Notes: generated by a model from the letters alone, not told the origin. 64,000 nt of DNA from Rhynchopus sp. YZ270_cl-10 (GCA_964035575.1 OZ037863.1:1505652-1569651); one strand, 5' to 3'; shown: positions 36,533-48,354, counted from the stretch's first letter. Numbers and translations: made by a program.

Positions 36533-38920
36533 ATGCACACCAAAACGGCACTGCTGCTCTTCGCGTCCTTCTCTGCTGCCGCATCACAAGGGCTCTCTTT
36601 TGAAGGGTACGGGAACAACGTGTTTGCTGGGGAGCCCACCTCACGCCGAACAGTCTCCACGCTTGAGGGGGTTGACGTGGGGAGTGGGGTCTCCAGTTCG
36701 ATTGTGACTGGGTCCATGACTTTTCCTCGCTCTGGATGGCATGGGTTCAACTGCTCTTTTGCAGGCACTTCCCTTGCTTTTGTATGGGTTGACGGCCACC
36801 TTGTGTGCACAGACTCGAAGTTCAGAAAGGACCCCACCCACCCCAACATCACCTACAGCTATGTGGACAGCCCCTTACTCGTCTCCAACTCAAGACGCAC
36901 CTTGCCTGTGAGGGCCCACTTCTACCGGAACGCATCCGTGTCTGGGGTGCAAAGCTCCTTCACAATGCGCTGGGGAGACAACAACACATTGTGCAGCCCC
37001 ATCCCAAGCGATGTGCTCTCTGCCTCTTTGGGCGAAGCGGAAGAGACGAGAGAAAAGATGCAGCGCTCCCTGGTGAAAGGGTGGGGGAATTGGAACAACT
37101 TTAACCTGCTTGATGTGGTCCGTATGCCAGACTCCGCCGTTATTACCACGATCCTGTGCAAAGACACGCAATGCATCAACGGAACATGCATCGAACCCTT
37201 CCGCGCAGGTGGGGTCGAGGTTCGTGTGGGTGCACGCGCAGCAGACCTGTCCTACTCTCAGCTCTTCGTTGGAAATCACAGCGGCGCCTTGAACGTGAAC
37301 GTCTCGATTGAGTTCGCAACATCACCAGACGGGAAGGACATGACACTACTGGTCACTCCCCAGAAGGCCACAACCGGCCCTGGACACACTCTCATCCTGA
37401 AGGGGCGATTTGCGTGGTACAGAGAAGGCACGGTGAAGACGTCATCCACCAGCACCATGACTCTCCAGGGTGCTGGCCTGGATGAGACCGTCTTGTACAC
37501 ATCAGCGGGAGGTGTACGAGGGGGAGACTTCCTTGAGTTCCCTCTCGACAACGGTGCTGTTGTGGTTTCCACGAAGCCTACATCTGTCGAGTCTGCACAG
37601 ATGTCGTTTGCAGCGCTTGCGAGGGCACACCAAACACACCTTGAGGAAGAGTTTGGGGAGAAGAACATGACAGAAGTGGCAGAGGCTGTGCAGACTTCTG
37701 TGATGTGGAACCTCATGTACACCCCCCTCGAAAACGGCCCATTCTTCCCTGTGTCGCGTGCGTGGGACCGTGTGGGGGACTACTCATCGACAGACTTCAA
37801 GTACGTCATCTTTGACTGGGATAACTTCTTTGCCTCCCTCCTTTCCAGCTTTGTGAGCCGCGACCTTGCGTACAGCAACTTCATCCAAACCTCGAAGTCG
37901 AAGACGGCAGCAGGGTTCATCCCCAACAAGAGCGCAGCTGGCCTGAAATCACAGGACAGGAGTGAGCCCCCTGTGGGTGCAAAGGTTGCCCTCGAACTCT
38001 ACAACCGCTTCCACGACAAATGGTTCCTTGAGGTCATCTTCGACGACATGCTTGATTGGTCCAACTGGTTTCTCCGTGAGAGAACCCTTGCGCCCCTCGA
38101 CATGGTGTGCCTTGGCTCGTGGAACGAACTCGCTGTAAAACAAAATCCCTCGTCGGGGTACGTCGGGAACACAATGCACGACGCTGCACTGGAGTCGGGC
38201 CTTGACAACTCCCCCATGTACGATGGTGACTTCTTCAACACAAGCACGCACAAGATGGGCCTCTACGATGTTGGGTTCAACTCTCTCGTTGCCAGCGATG
38301 CAAAAGCTCTTGCAGAAATCGCACGAATCCTCAACCGCGACGAAGCAGCAGCCCTCCAGTCTCGCGCAGACCTGCTTTCCCACCTCATCTCACGACACCT
38401 TTGGAACGACGACCTGAAGATCTTCACGAACAGATTCCAAAATAACACAATGTCCACACGCATTTCCCCCACCTCTTTCTACCCCATGCTTGTGAAGGCA
38501 GCGACGGAGGAGCAGGCAGAGGCTATGGCAGCCAACTGGTTGATGTCTCCAGAACACTTCTGCGTCTCCCCCTCGGGGGACATGAAAGGCAACCACGACG
38601 ACTGCTACTGGGGACTCCCCTCAATCCAGCGTGCAGACCCTGCCTACCCTGCCCTCGGTTATTGGAGGGGGTACGTGTGGGGCCCATTGGCACAGATTGT
38701 GTTTTGGGGTCTTCAACAGTACGAAACAGCCGCAGTTGTGACGGGTCGTAAGGCGTTGTGCGCACAGATGAAGGAGCTCCTTCTATCCCAGTGGCGCGAC
38801 AACCGCCACATCTGCGAGAACTACGGGCCTCACAAGAACACGTCAGATTGCACAGGGGACCAGTTCTACCACTGGGGTGCACTCACCGGCTATATTAACC
38901 TTGTGGAGGCGGGGCTGTGA
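36533..38920 (+). CDS. Secreted GH63-like alpha-glycosidase with N-terminal PA14-like domain (795 aa)
   Basis: A signal peptide (MHTKTALLLFASFSAAAS, cleavage near residue 18) leads into a beta-sandwich region (about 20-150) with GSMTFPRSGWHGFNCSFAG and FVWVDGHLVC, the pattern of a PA14-type carbohydrate-binding domain. From about 380 the sequence has the features of the (alpha/alpha)6 barrel of GH63 and related families: FDWDNFFASLL, LESGLDNSPMYDG (D558, probable catalytic acid), YWRGYVWGP (about 709-717), ENYGPHKNTSDC (E762, probable base) and YHWGAL near the end. Many N-glycosylation sequons occur. There is no KDEL-type tail or membrane anchor, so secretion or delivery to a digestive compartment is more likely than a role as ER glucosidase I. 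Substrate unknown, probably alpha-linked glucosides or mannosides. Complete, single exon. Confidence 0.85.
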   Translation: MHTKTALLLFASFSAAASQGLSFEGYGNNVFAGEPTSRRTVSTLEGVDVGSGVSSSIVTGSMTFPRSGWHGFNCSFAGTSLAFVWVDGHLVCTDSKFRKDPTHPNITYSYVDSPLLVSNSRRTLPVRAHFYRNASVSGVQSSFTMRWGDNNTLCSPIPSDVLSASLGEAEETREKMQRSLVKGWGNWNNFNLLDVVRMPDSAVITTILCKDTQCINGTCIEPFRAGGVEVRVGARAADLSYSQLFVGNHSGALNVNVSIEFATSPDGKDMTLLVTPQKATTGPGHTLILKGRFAWYREGTVKTSSTSTMTLQGAGLDETVLYTSAGGVRGGDFLEFPLDNGAVVVSTKPTSVESAQMSFAALARAHQTHLEEEFGEKNMTEVAEAVQTSVMWNLMYTPLENGPFFPVSRAWDRVGDYSSTDFKYVIFDWDNFFASLLSSFVSRDLAYSNFIQTSKSKTAAGFIPNKSAAGLKSQDRSEPPVGAKVALELYNRFHDKWFLEVIFDDMLDWSNWFLRERTLAPLDMVCLGSWNELAVKQNPSSGYVGNTMHDAALESGLDNSPMYDGDFFNTSTHKMGLYDVGFNSLVASDAKALAEIARILNRDEAAALQSRADLLSHLISRHLWNDDLKIFTNRFQNNTMSTRISPTSFYPMLVKAATEEQAEAMAANWLMSPEHFCVSPSGDMKGNHDDCYWGLPSIQRADPAYPALGYWRGYVWGPLAQIVFWGLQQYETAAVVTGRKALCAQMKELLLSQWRDNRHICENYGPHKNTSDCTGDQFYHWGALTGYINLVEAGL

Positions 38921-39923
38921 GTGAAGACACTGGGGAGTTGAGACAACAAGACATGACGGGGGAGGTGGGCAGAGAAATACACTACGTGCTGAACAGACTA
39001 CGCGAGACAGGTTGGTTGTGTGCCTTTGTGCTTTACACTCCTTCCTTTGTCGCCGTTGTGAGACCCCCGATAAAGGCCAAAGTGGGGTGTAGTGCGTCAC
39101 GTGTACGACTACGCTGTGTTGTTGGTAGTGGGCAGGTCGATCCTGACACGCAACCTATGGTGGCATACTTGAGCTGTATGTCAAGCGTTTCTTGTTTCTT
39201 CTTCTCTTTGTTGCATGGGTCTGTTTTTTCCACCAAATGTTTTTAGAGAGGTTTTCACTAATTTTCACTAATAAAGGTGCAACGGGAGCAGTGCGGCTCG
39301 CGTCCACTCATATTATCACCCAATGTTTTACCTATGTAACCCCTGTGTGTTTTTTTAACTCGTGTGATATGTTTTCATAATAATGTTTCATCGGGAGCAG
39401 TGCGACTTCGGGTCGACTGCGAGAGGTTTGCTGATAGTGTGCAGGTACAACCCGACACGCAACCTCTGTTAGGACCGGTGTGCATGGTTTTTCTTAGCGT
39501 CGTATCATCATATTTGTCGTTTTGTGCACACTCTTGTTTTCTTCGCACTCATGTGTTGTGTCATCGGATGGTTGTAGCGAGAGCAAAGGTTTGCAGGTTG
39601 TTGGTAGTGTGCAGACACGCAACCCTTGTTATGTTTTCAACCATGCAGATGATACCTTCTAGTTCCTTTTTTCCGTGGGGATGTTTCGCTACCCCGGATA
39701 ATGTTGAACTGTTATTGAATTAGCGTTATTTGTCTTTATTGTTGTTTTAAAAAAGTCCCAAAATCCCGGTCGCGATAGTTCGCGAACTTTCCTGCAGTCA
39801 ACGCAGGGAACAATACATCAACGATGTGATACAGGATATGGGTGGTTCAGTGATTCCACAGAACCGACATTGATGTGTCTCAACCAAAACCAAATCAGTT
39901 GAAAAAGGAGAGAGTTTTTGAAG
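38921..39923. other. Downstream region with degenerate repeats
   Basis: A module containing AGTGCG...GTAGTG.GCAG..CGACACGCAACC recurs in degenerate form near 39090-39160, 39385-39470 and 39590-39630. No gene recognised. Confidence 0.45.
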
Positions 39924-40141
39924 TACCGACCCTCCCCCTTGAAATTGTCCCCCCTGGGGGAAAAAGTGAGGGGGGGACAATTTCTCGTACTGTAGGGGGG
40001 TGGCCGTTTTGGTGTGAAGAAGGGAGAGCAAAGGTTGTCCCCGCGACTCCCTTGAAATTGTACCCCCCCTGCCTTGAAATTGTCCGTCGGGGCAAAATAC
40101 CAGTTTTTTGGGGGGGGCAATTTCACGGGGGAGGGTCGGTA
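39924..40141. mobile_element. TA-flanked MITE-like element (214 bp)
   Basis: TA at 39924-39925 and 40140-40141 flank a body starting CCGACCCTCCCCCTTGAAAT and ending ATTTCACGGGGGAGGGTCGG. Inside, (C)nTTGAAATTGT modules occur in both orientations. No coding capacity; probably Tc1/mariner-related. Confidence 0.75.
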
Positions 40142-40639
40142 AGGAAACAAAATGTTTTAAAAAGAAGGCAAAACGTTTCTCAATTATTTTTCGTTTGAGT
40201 GCAGAGTTTTTTTTAGGGACCGGTTTTTTTGAGCTTAGGGGGGGTGTAGGGGGAGCCACGTAGAAGGAAATCCTTAAGGACTTGCTGTCCAAAACCATTT
40301 TTTTTGAAATTTCGGTGAAGAAATCCACTAAAATGGGCGTACCTGGGCGCAAATCGCCCTGGGGATCACCCATATATCCCAATAAACCACCTGACGACCT
40401 TAACAGAGCATTTCTTGTCCCAAAAAAATGGGGTTTTTGTTTGTGACCAACTGGATAAATACACCGAAAAATAGATTTAAATTGTCAGACCGGTTCTTAG
40501 CTGTGCGCATCCATAAAAAACTAAAAAAATACTTGCGTCAGAAAATCCTAGTGTGTTGTACCGTGGTCCGAAATTCTTTCGGTCCCGGGTTCAACACCTG
40601 AGACGAATAATATATTTTGGTTTTTCCAGATTTTTCTCA
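40142..40639. other. Intergenic, no gene recognised
   Basis: A TCCCGGGTTCAACACCTGAG stretch near 40588 resembles a tRNA T-arm/B box, but no acceptor, D-arm or anticodon arm can be built around it. Confidence 0.4.
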
Positions 40640-41815
40640 TTTTTTTGTCTCCTCACTCTTTCTGAGGATCTTCAAAATTGTCAAAAGTGAGAATTTTTTG
40701 GGAAAATGGCATATTTAGGGGCTCTTGAATCCATTATGAGGTCAGATGAATCAATCTGAGCATCACACATATCCTAATAGACAAAATGTCCGTTTATCAA
40801 AATACCTGAAAATGCCTCTTTATCCTATCTAAGGATGTCAGAAACCCTCAAAAGTGCAAAAATCTTGGGAATACAGGGTTTTTGGGCCATTCTGAATCCA
40901 TTGCGGGGTCGGACGATTTGATTGGAGCATCAGAAGTGTCCTAATCGGTAAAATGTCGCAAAATTATGGGCAAAATGCCTTTATACCCTATCTAAGCAAT
41001 TAGAATATGCTCGAAAATGCAATAATCTTGGGTATATGGGGTTTTTGGGCACATCTGAGTTCATTGCGGGGTCGTACGATCAGATCCGAGTATCACACAA
41101 TGTCTAGAATTTCAAATATGCAACAAACACCTGTATTTTGGGTAAAATGACTAATAATCATATGGAAATGTCTCAAATATGCACGAAAATGCAAAAATCT
41201 TGGGTATATGGGGTTTTTATGGGACTTTTGAGTCAATTGCGGGGTCGCACGATCAGATTAGAGCATCACATAATGTCTAGAATTTTACCTGTGTAACAAA
41301 TACCTGTATTTTGGTGTAAAATGCATATAACCATATCTGAATACCTCAAATATGCACGAAAATGCATAAATCTTGGGTATATGGGGTTTTTGGGCACTTT
41401 TGAGTCAATTGCGGGGTCGCACGATCAGATTAGAGCATCACATAATGTCTCAAATTTTACAGGTGCAACAAACACCTGTATTTTGGTGTAAAATGCATAG
41501 AACCATATCTAAATACCTCAAATATGCACGAAAATGCATAAATCTTGGGAATATAGGGTTTTTGGGCCAATCTGAGTCAATTGCGGGGTTGCACGGTCAA
41601 ATCCGAGTATCAGGCCCTCTCTACAACTTAGCTGGTGCTCAAACATTGGGGTTACAGGCAAATTTACCTGTACACAGGCATATGACCTCTGTACGAACCT
41701 TATTTTCACTCTAAAATGCATTTTTCTTGGGTATATGGGGTATTTGAGCACATCTGAGTCAATTGCGGGGTCGTACGGTCAGATCCGAGCATCACACAAT
41801 GTCTAACTGAGAAAT
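40640..41815. repeat. ~170-bp satellite array
   Basis: About six or seven diverged units. Each has a core such as ATTGCGGGGTCGCACGATCA, then GAGCATCACA.ATGTCT and a CTTGGGTATATGGGGTTTTT tail; tails fall near 40868, 41030, 41199, 41373, 41545 and 41727. The same family occurs at 46.2-46.5, 47.3, 51.0-51.6 and 54.2-54.8 kb. Confidence 0.85.
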
Positions 41816-41830
41816 ATTTTGAAAAAAGTC

Positions 41831-43033
41831 GATTTTTTGGTGAAAATATTTTTCACAGAAAATCGAATTTTACTATTAAGATTGGCTTTGGGCATGACCC
41901 AGTAAGGTTACTATGGGCCCCATGGGACATATAGACCCGAATACCAGGCCGTATTTTCAAAAAGTTGATAATCCCAGTATATGGTATGGCCCTGTGGTAC
42001 GAAATTTTTGGCCGAAAAAATCGACCAAAAAATCGTCATTTTCGGGGGTCACGGTGACAAAAAGTTGCATTTTTTCACGAAAAATGGTCGGAATGTGACT
42101 TGAATGGGCTCTAATGGGTATATTATGCACATAACATACCTAAATTATGTCGATATTTCACCGGCGGAGCCGAAAAAATCGATTTTCAGGGTGTGCAAAA
42201 CTGTAAAAATGACGAAAATCGGAAAAATGACGATTTTTTGGTCAAAATATTTTTCACAGAAAATCGAATTTTACTATTAAGATTGGCTTTGGGCATGACC
42301 CAGTAAGGTTACTATGGGCCCCATGGGACATATAGACCCGAATACCAGGCCGTATTTTCAAAAAGTTGATAATCCCAGTATATGGTATGGCCCTGTGGTA
42401 CGAAATTTTTGGCCGAAAAAATCGACCAAAAAATCGTCATTTTTGGGGGTCACGGTGACAAAAAGTTGCATTTTTTCACGAAAAATGGTCGGAATGTGAC
42501 TTGAATGGGCTCTAATGGGTATATTATGCACATAACATACCTAAATTATGTCGATATTTCACCGGCGGAGCCGAAAAAATCGATTTTCAGGGTGTGCAAA
42601 ACTGTAAAAATGACGAAAATCGGAAAAATGACGATTTTTTGGTGAAAATATTTTTCACAGAAAATCGAATTTTACTATTAAGATTGGCTTTGGGCATGAC
42701 CCAGTAAGGTTACTATGGGCCCCATGGGACATATACACCCGAATACCAGGCCGTATTTTCAAAAAGTTGATAATCCCAGTATATGGTATGGCCCTGTGGT
42801 ACGAAATTTTTGGCCGAAAAAATCGACCAAAAAATCGTCATTTTTCGGGGTCACGGTGACAAAAAGTTGCATTTTTTCACGAAAAATGGTCGGAATGTGA
42901 CTTGAATGGGCTCTAATGGGTATATTATGCACATAACATACCTAAATTATGTCGATATTTCACCGGCGGAGCCGAAAAAATCGATTTTCAGGGTGTGCAA
43001 AACTGTAAAAATCACCAAAATCCCAAAAATCAC
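41831..43033. repeat. 401-bp satellite, three tandem copies
   Basis: Units 41831-42231, 42232-42632 and 42633-43033 are almost identical. The same 61-codon open frame appears in each (starting 41913, 42314, 42715), but it is a by-product of the repeat. The unit contains GGGCCCCATGGGACATATA and inverted CGATTTT/AAAATCG motifs. Confidence 0.97.
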
Positions 43034-46000
43034 GATTTTTTTTCAAAAATATTTTTTTCAAAAAAATCGATTTTAAAATATTGGTTTGGCTTGTGCGGGG
43101 ACCTGAATCTGGGGCAACATACCCTGTGGGACATACTGGGCCCGATGCAAGGCCGATTTTTCAAAAATATGGTTGCCCCGGTAGACGGTATGGCCCTGCA
43201 GGTCAGTGCATCGGGCCAAAAATCATGAAAAAATCATGATTTTGGGGTCTGGCACCCCATGGGCACATATATCTGGGGGTGTGAAATATGCATGGAATCG
43301 ACCGATTGGGGGTGTTATAGGTCCTGGGGGCCCACATGGGCCATATTTCACGCTATTGGGTCACGGGAAAGTGATTTTGACATTTTTTCATCGATTTTAG
43401 CTGTGAGAACCCTTCAAAAACACTGATTTTGGGGTGTTTCTGAGACGGTACGCTATACCCAGGGTCATATTAGGTATTAGTCCGGTCGACTTTTTGAAAA
43501 AACGACCCCGCAATGGACTCAGGGGTGCCAGATAGTGTATATGCACCAGAATGGATTCACGGGAAAAGTCAAAATTGGGTGTCAGATACATGCTGCCATA
43601 AGTGACGAATTTCAAAAGTTGAGATTTTTCGAAAATCAGGGTTCAGTACACGCTGTACCCAATCCTGGGGGCCAAAATTTTCAACTTTTTGAAAAAACGG
43701 GCGGTATATGGCCCTAAAGTGTCAAAATGAGTTAATTGCGACCTCGGACGGCCTCCGGAGATGAGTAGAAGTTTATTTACTGAAAAAAAAAGTCAAAACA
43801 CAGGCAAAATCCCACCTTCCACAGGTACAGTCAAAACTTTTATCCAGATCTCATGTTTTTTCAAAAAATTTTAAATTGTTTTTATGACTAACACCTCCGA
43901 AATTTTTCCTGATAAGATGGAATATGGTCCTGTCGTAGTATGCAGTGTGTTTGCAGGCAAAAATTTGCATTTTCTCGCCCCAGACATTTTTTTATACATA
44001 AAAGTGCATAAAGGGACCCCTGACCCCAAAATCCGGGTTCCAGCTTTTTGAAGGGGTCACCCTACAGGCCACCTCAAAAAGTTGGCCCGTAGGGCCAACT
44101 TTTTGAAAAAACGGGGTTGCGATGTGTCCTGGGGGCCCGAAGGGCCCCCAGGACACATCGCTGGGAAAAAAATATTAGGTTTTTTGGGGTCTATATAGGG
44201 TTGCTGTGGGGGTCACATGGCCGAAAAATGGCCATTTTTGGCCTATTTTTGGCCATTTTTTTAAGGTAAAAAATCCACTTTTTTTTTGTACATCCCCTTG
44301 CCCCCGGTAAAATTTACCAAACATATGGCCCTGTTGGACATACTGGGCCCATGAGTCGGTCGCTGGATCACCAAACTAGTTGCCCTATTTGCTAAAATCA
44401 TGTTTTCAGGGTCAAAAATAGGGTGTTTTTTAGGGTCAAAAATAGGGTGTTTTTCAGGGGTATGTTAACCACGTATGTGTCTTAGGGACCAAATTTTCCA
44501 GGAATGTGAACCAATCGGGTCGCAATGGGTCCAGGGGGCCCGGAGGGCCCCCATGCAGGGAAAATTTGCAACAATCCTGGGCAATGCTGGGGGCCGATAG
44601 GGTGTGCCTATACACGTGTTTTTACGTGTTTTTGGGCACTTTTCAGGATTTTCGAAAATTTTTGCAACACCAAAATCAAAAATTTCGGTCTAGGAGGCCC
44701 ATATCTGGAAAAAATCGATATTCCAATGGCCTCATTGGGACATATTGGGCCCAGGACCCTATTTTCAGGTCCCAGGAAAAGCCAAAACAATAAAAAAAAT
44801 AGCTCAGGCGACCCCCAAAAATAGGCGAAAAACAGCCATTTTTAGGGTGTTTTTTAGGGGTATTTTTACACACACAAATTGTTTACCATAGCACACCCCC
44901 AGGCTGCCTCAAAATTTTATCTTTATTTGATTTTTCCAACCCACATAGGGGTATTGGAGGCACAACTTTCACCAAGCCTGGGGAATTCGGCACTGCACAC
45001 ACACAACTGAAAAAGGCAAAAATCACCTGTTTTTCAAGGTGTCGCAGGGTAAATGTTGTTCCTTAAAAACCAAATTTTTTCTAAAAAATCGGCCCTGCGG
45101 GTGAAAAAACGACACTATGGGGGGTATTCCAGGGTGTGGGGGCCCCAAAAATCCGGTTTAAGACCACGAGAGGGTCCGAATACACACCTGAGAAGGTCCC
45201 GGGGAGTAAAAAAATGGCCATTTTTGGGGGGTCAAAATCTCACTTTTTGGGGGGATGTTTGTATACCCAGTACCGACCCACTAGCTGGGATGCCCAACTT
45301 TTCGCGAATATGGGGGCCCGTAGGGCCCCCGGGGCCCAGGGGGCCCAAAATATCGTGTTGCAGATGCCAGGAGAACATGTTTCAATATTTTGGATACATT
45401 TTTCCATAGGGTCATTTTCAAAAGCACTGATTTTAGGGGTATTGAGCGAGGTACCCATACCCATGGGTTATCCTATATATTAGTTTTCACTCGGATGTGA
45501 AAAAACGATGTCGCAATGGATTCAGGGGGCCCAAATAGGGTATATGGCCCAGGAAATTTTCAAAAAGTTGACCCAACCAGGTATACAGGCATACAAGCCG
45601 GTAGGTCAACAGATAGGGTGTTTTCCGCACCCAAAATATGGGGTCATGACCATGTGGGTCAGACCTGAATTGATAAATGTTTCGCACAGGTTTTCGCGAA
45701 TACCCCCTCTATTCCGAATGCGCTACAAGAGTTTTAAATTTTAGGCTATTTAGATTCACTTTTCAAAACAAAATGGGTCTCCAGAACACACATGAGGTTC
45801 ACATGTACCTCTACAGAAACCTTGGTTTTGGTCGGATTTTGAGGCCAATTTTTGGGTTCCCACCAATTTCCTAGGGTATACTGGGATATTGCCCGTGTGT
45901 CCAAAAGTGATTTTTGGGGCCTTAGGACTCCGGAGAATCCATTTAACGGTCGTTTTTGCACCGGAAAGACCTATCTAGTACCCAAAAATCGAATTTTCAT

Positions 46001-46480
46001 ATTTTTGAAAAAGTGACCAAAAATCGACTTTTTTTGGTAACATTGTATGGCATAAATTATTCTACATAATGTGTGATGCTTGAATAAAAACTTACGACCC
46101 CATAATGTACTCGGAACTCACCCATGTAATTGTTGAGAAAAAAAAACTTTCCGAAAAAATGAAATTTCAACCCGAATATGCACATTTGGGTCATTTTACG
46201 GCTATGTAGGTCATTTTGTATGTGTTTTTCGATTATATAGGTGATTAGGATATGTGTGATGCTCAGATTAAATCGTAAGACCCCGCAATTGACTCAAATG
46301 TGCCCAAAAACCCTATATACCCAAGATTATTAACTTTTCCAGCATATTGGACATCCTTAGGTATGGTTATAAGCCATGATACGGCTATTGCTGGAAAAAT
46401 AGCCGTAAATTGTGGTTGGTATTGATTTCAGAAATTATGTGATGCTTAGATCATGCCATAGACGCTTTTAATGGATTCAT
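43034..46480. repeat. Field of decayed 401-bp and 170-bp satellite relatives
   Basis: Motifs of the 401-bp unit (TGGGACATACTGGGCCC, TATGGCCCTG) recur in diverged form near 43130, 43190, 44330 and 44740, with many GGGGCCC palindromes. The 170-bp core reappears at about 46250-46320. No gene recognised in 3.4 kb. Confidence 0.65.
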
Positions 46481-46674
46481 ATGAGCTCATACTACCCATA
46501 TACCCCTTCAGAAGCCCCTTTTGACTCTTATGAATATCCTTATATAGGCTTCCACTTGTGCAGAACCTTCTCAGTGTACAAGATGTTAGGTACAAAAAAA
46601 CCATCATATTTTTTACACTACTGGCATGCTTCCCAGGACACGTCTGTACTCAGAACGTTGTAGAGAAAAAAGGC
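46481..46674 (+). promoter_or_regulatory. Upstream region of SL RNA gene 1
   Basis: Includes the block GGCATGCTTCCCAG...GTACTCAGAACGTTGTAGAG, found in similar form before SL copies 2, 3 and (partly) 4 and 5, ending about 10 nt before the transcript. Probably the SL promoter. Confidence 0.5.
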
Positions 46675-46786
46675 AACCAACGATTTCTAAAGCTACAGTT
46701 TCTGTACTTCATTGGTATGGAAGCATGAAGATTATATCTTCTCACACAACTTTGTCAAACATGGCCAGTCTCGAAAGAGACTGGCC
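46675..46786 (+). ncRNA. SL RNA: Spliced-leader RNA gene, copy 1
   Basis: The 40-nt exon (46675-46714) begins AACCAACG and ends CAGTTTCTGTACTTCATTG, followed by the donor GTATGG. The 72-nt intron part contains a CAACTTTGTC stretch that could be the Sm site and ends in the stem-loop GGCCAGTCTCGAAAGAGACTGG, then a T-run. The exon is close to the kinetoplastid SL and closest to what is known of diplonemids. The exon is transferred to the 5' ends of mRNAs. I count 112 nt; the start could be one base later. Confidence 0.95.
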
Positions 46787-47108
46787 TTTTTTACGTTAGC
46801 ATGATCGTCTTGTGCACAAGAAGCAAACCCAAAAACACACACGATTCACACATGACATAACACACAAGTGCTTACTGCACCCCATTTTTATATCGCCTGC
46901 AAAACCATATTTGTGACACTTGTTCCCCTTCAGAAGCCACTGTTGACTCTGTCGAATATCCTTCTGTAGGATCACACTTAAGGATATTTTTATGTAGAAC
47001 CTTCACAGTGACCAAGATGTCAGGTACGAAAAAGCAACCGTATTATAGACATTGGCAGAAGGCTTCCCAGAACAAGTGGGTACCTAGAACATTGTAGAGA
47101 AAAAGGGC

Positions 47109-47220
47109 AACCAACGATTTCTAAAGCTACAGTTTCTGTACTTCATTGGTATGGAAGCATGAAGATTACTCTTCTCACACAACTTTGTCAAAACATGGCC
47201 AGTTTCGAAAGAGACTGGCC
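47109..47220 (+). ncRNA. SL RNA: Spliced-leader RNA gene, copy 2
   Basis: Exon 47109-47148 is identical to copy 1. The terminal stem reads GGCCAGTTTCGAAAGAGACTGG. The upstream promoter-like block ATGCTTCCCAGAACAAG...AGAACATTGTAGAG is present. A TTTTTT run follows. Confidence 0.95.
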
Positions 47221-47527
47221 TTTTTTACGTTAACATCACCTTGTGCAAACCCAAAAAACACACATGATTCCCATGTTCTTCGAATATTTTGGTGATTAGG
47301 ATATGTGTAATGCTCAGATTAAATTGTACGACCACGCAATTGACTCAAATGAGCCCAAATATCCCGTATTCCCAAGATTTTTGGACTTTCGAGCACATTG
47401 GGCATCCTTAGGTATGTTTATAAGCCACTCTACGGCTATGTTAGAAAAAAAACCCACCATAATAATGATACATATGGCATGATTCCCAGAACATGTTGGC
47501 ACTTAGAACATTGTAGAGAAAAAGGGC

Positions 47528-47639
47528 AACCAACGATTTCTAAAGCTACAGTTTCTGTACTTCATTGGTATGGAAGCATGAAGATTATTCTTCTCACACA
47601 ACTTTGTCAAAACATGGCCAGTTTCGAAAGAGACTGGCC
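47528..47639 (+). ncRNA. SL RNA: Spliced-leader RNA gene, copy 3
   Basis: Exon 47528-47567 is identical to copies 1 and 2; 112 nt in all, with the same terminal stem-loop and T-run. U6 lies 130 bp downstream on the same strand. Confidence 0.95.
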
Positions 47640-47724
47640 TTTTTTACGTTAACACGATCGTCTTGTGCACAAGAAGCAAAAAAAACCCACACAACAACAG
47701 CAGAAGTTTAGAACCACATTCAGA

Positions 47725-47760
47725 CCCTGACCCAACTCCAACAAGGGGCCCCTGTCTTGT
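47725..47760 (+). promoter_or_regulatory. 36-bp shared upstream element, copy a (before U6)
   Basis: CCCTGACCCAACTCCAACAA then GGGGCCCCTGTCTTGT. Similar 36-bp blocks stand before the SRP RNA (48298-48333) and before the unassigned RNA (49009-49044), each following an SL gene. Likely a promoter element for RNA polymerase III genes. Confidence 0.5.
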
Positions 47761-47768
47761 CAACCACT

Positions 47769-47870
47769 GGACCCAGAAATGGGACATCCGTTAAAATTGG
47801 ATCGATACAGAGAAGATTAGCATGGTCCCTGCGCAAGGATGACACGCATTAATCGAGAAAGTATCAACTT
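47769..47870 (+). ncRNA. U6: U6 spliceosomal snRNA
   Basis: Contains the invariant ACAGAGAAGATTAGCATGG, then CCCTGCGCAAGGATGACACG, and ends before a T-run, as for RNA polymerase III termination. The 5' end forms a short hairpin (CCCAGAAATGGG). U6 pairs with the 5' splice site and U2/U4 and forms the catalytic centre in both cis- and trans-splicing. Confidence 0.97.
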
Positions 47871-48091
47871 TTTTTTTGTCCCCCGGATCACACGTATTTT
47901 TTACACTGGTGTCTTCTTCATGCTTCCCAGACCAACACATATGTGCAGACATACCCATCACCCACAGGTGGCAAGTGGCAGGCTGCAGTAACCCATTGAA
48001 ATATTGGTTTCAAAAAACGACCATATGGTTTATGCTACTGGCATGCTTCCCTGAGCATATACATGTCGAAAGCTGTGTAGAGAAAAAGAGC

Positions 48092-48203
48092 AACCAACGA
48101 TTTCTAAAGCTACAGTTTCTGTACTTCATTGGTATGGAAGCATGAAGATTACTCTTCTCACACAACTTTGTCAAAACATGGCTAGTTTCGAAAGAGACTG
48201 GCC
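48092..48203 (+). ncRNA. SL RNA: Spliced-leader RNA gene, copy 4
   Basis: Exon 48092-48131 is identical to the others. One substitution in the terminal stem (GGCTAG) is tolerated as a G-U pair. The upstream block is less conserved (AGCTGTGTAGAG). SRP RNA follows about 150 bp downstream. Confidence 0.94.
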
Positions 48204-48297
48204 TTTTTTACGTTAGCATGATTGTCTTTGTGTGTCTTTGTGCAAAGCAAAAAAAAAACACACACAAGAAGTGAGGATCTTCAAAACCACGTTTTTG

Positions 48298-48333
48298 ACC
48301 TGACCCACCTCCAACTAGACAACCCTGTCTTGT
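48298..48333 (+). promoter_or_regulatory. 36-bp shared upstream element, copy b (before SRP RNA)
   Basis: ACCTGACCCACCTCCAAC, then TAGACAACCCTGTCTTGT. About 20 bp upstream of the inferred SRP RNA start. Confidence 0.5.
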
Positions 48334-48354
48334 ATTCCGACAATATGGTATCTA

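Noticed and set aside
40556-40612. Possible tRNA around a GGGTTCAACACC box
   Set aside because: Only a B-box-like motif is present; no acceptor stem, D-arm or anticodon arm can be formed.
41913-42900. A 61-codon ORF repeated three times as a gene family
   Set aside because: It recurs exactly with the 401-bp satellite period and has no domain or upstream acceptor.
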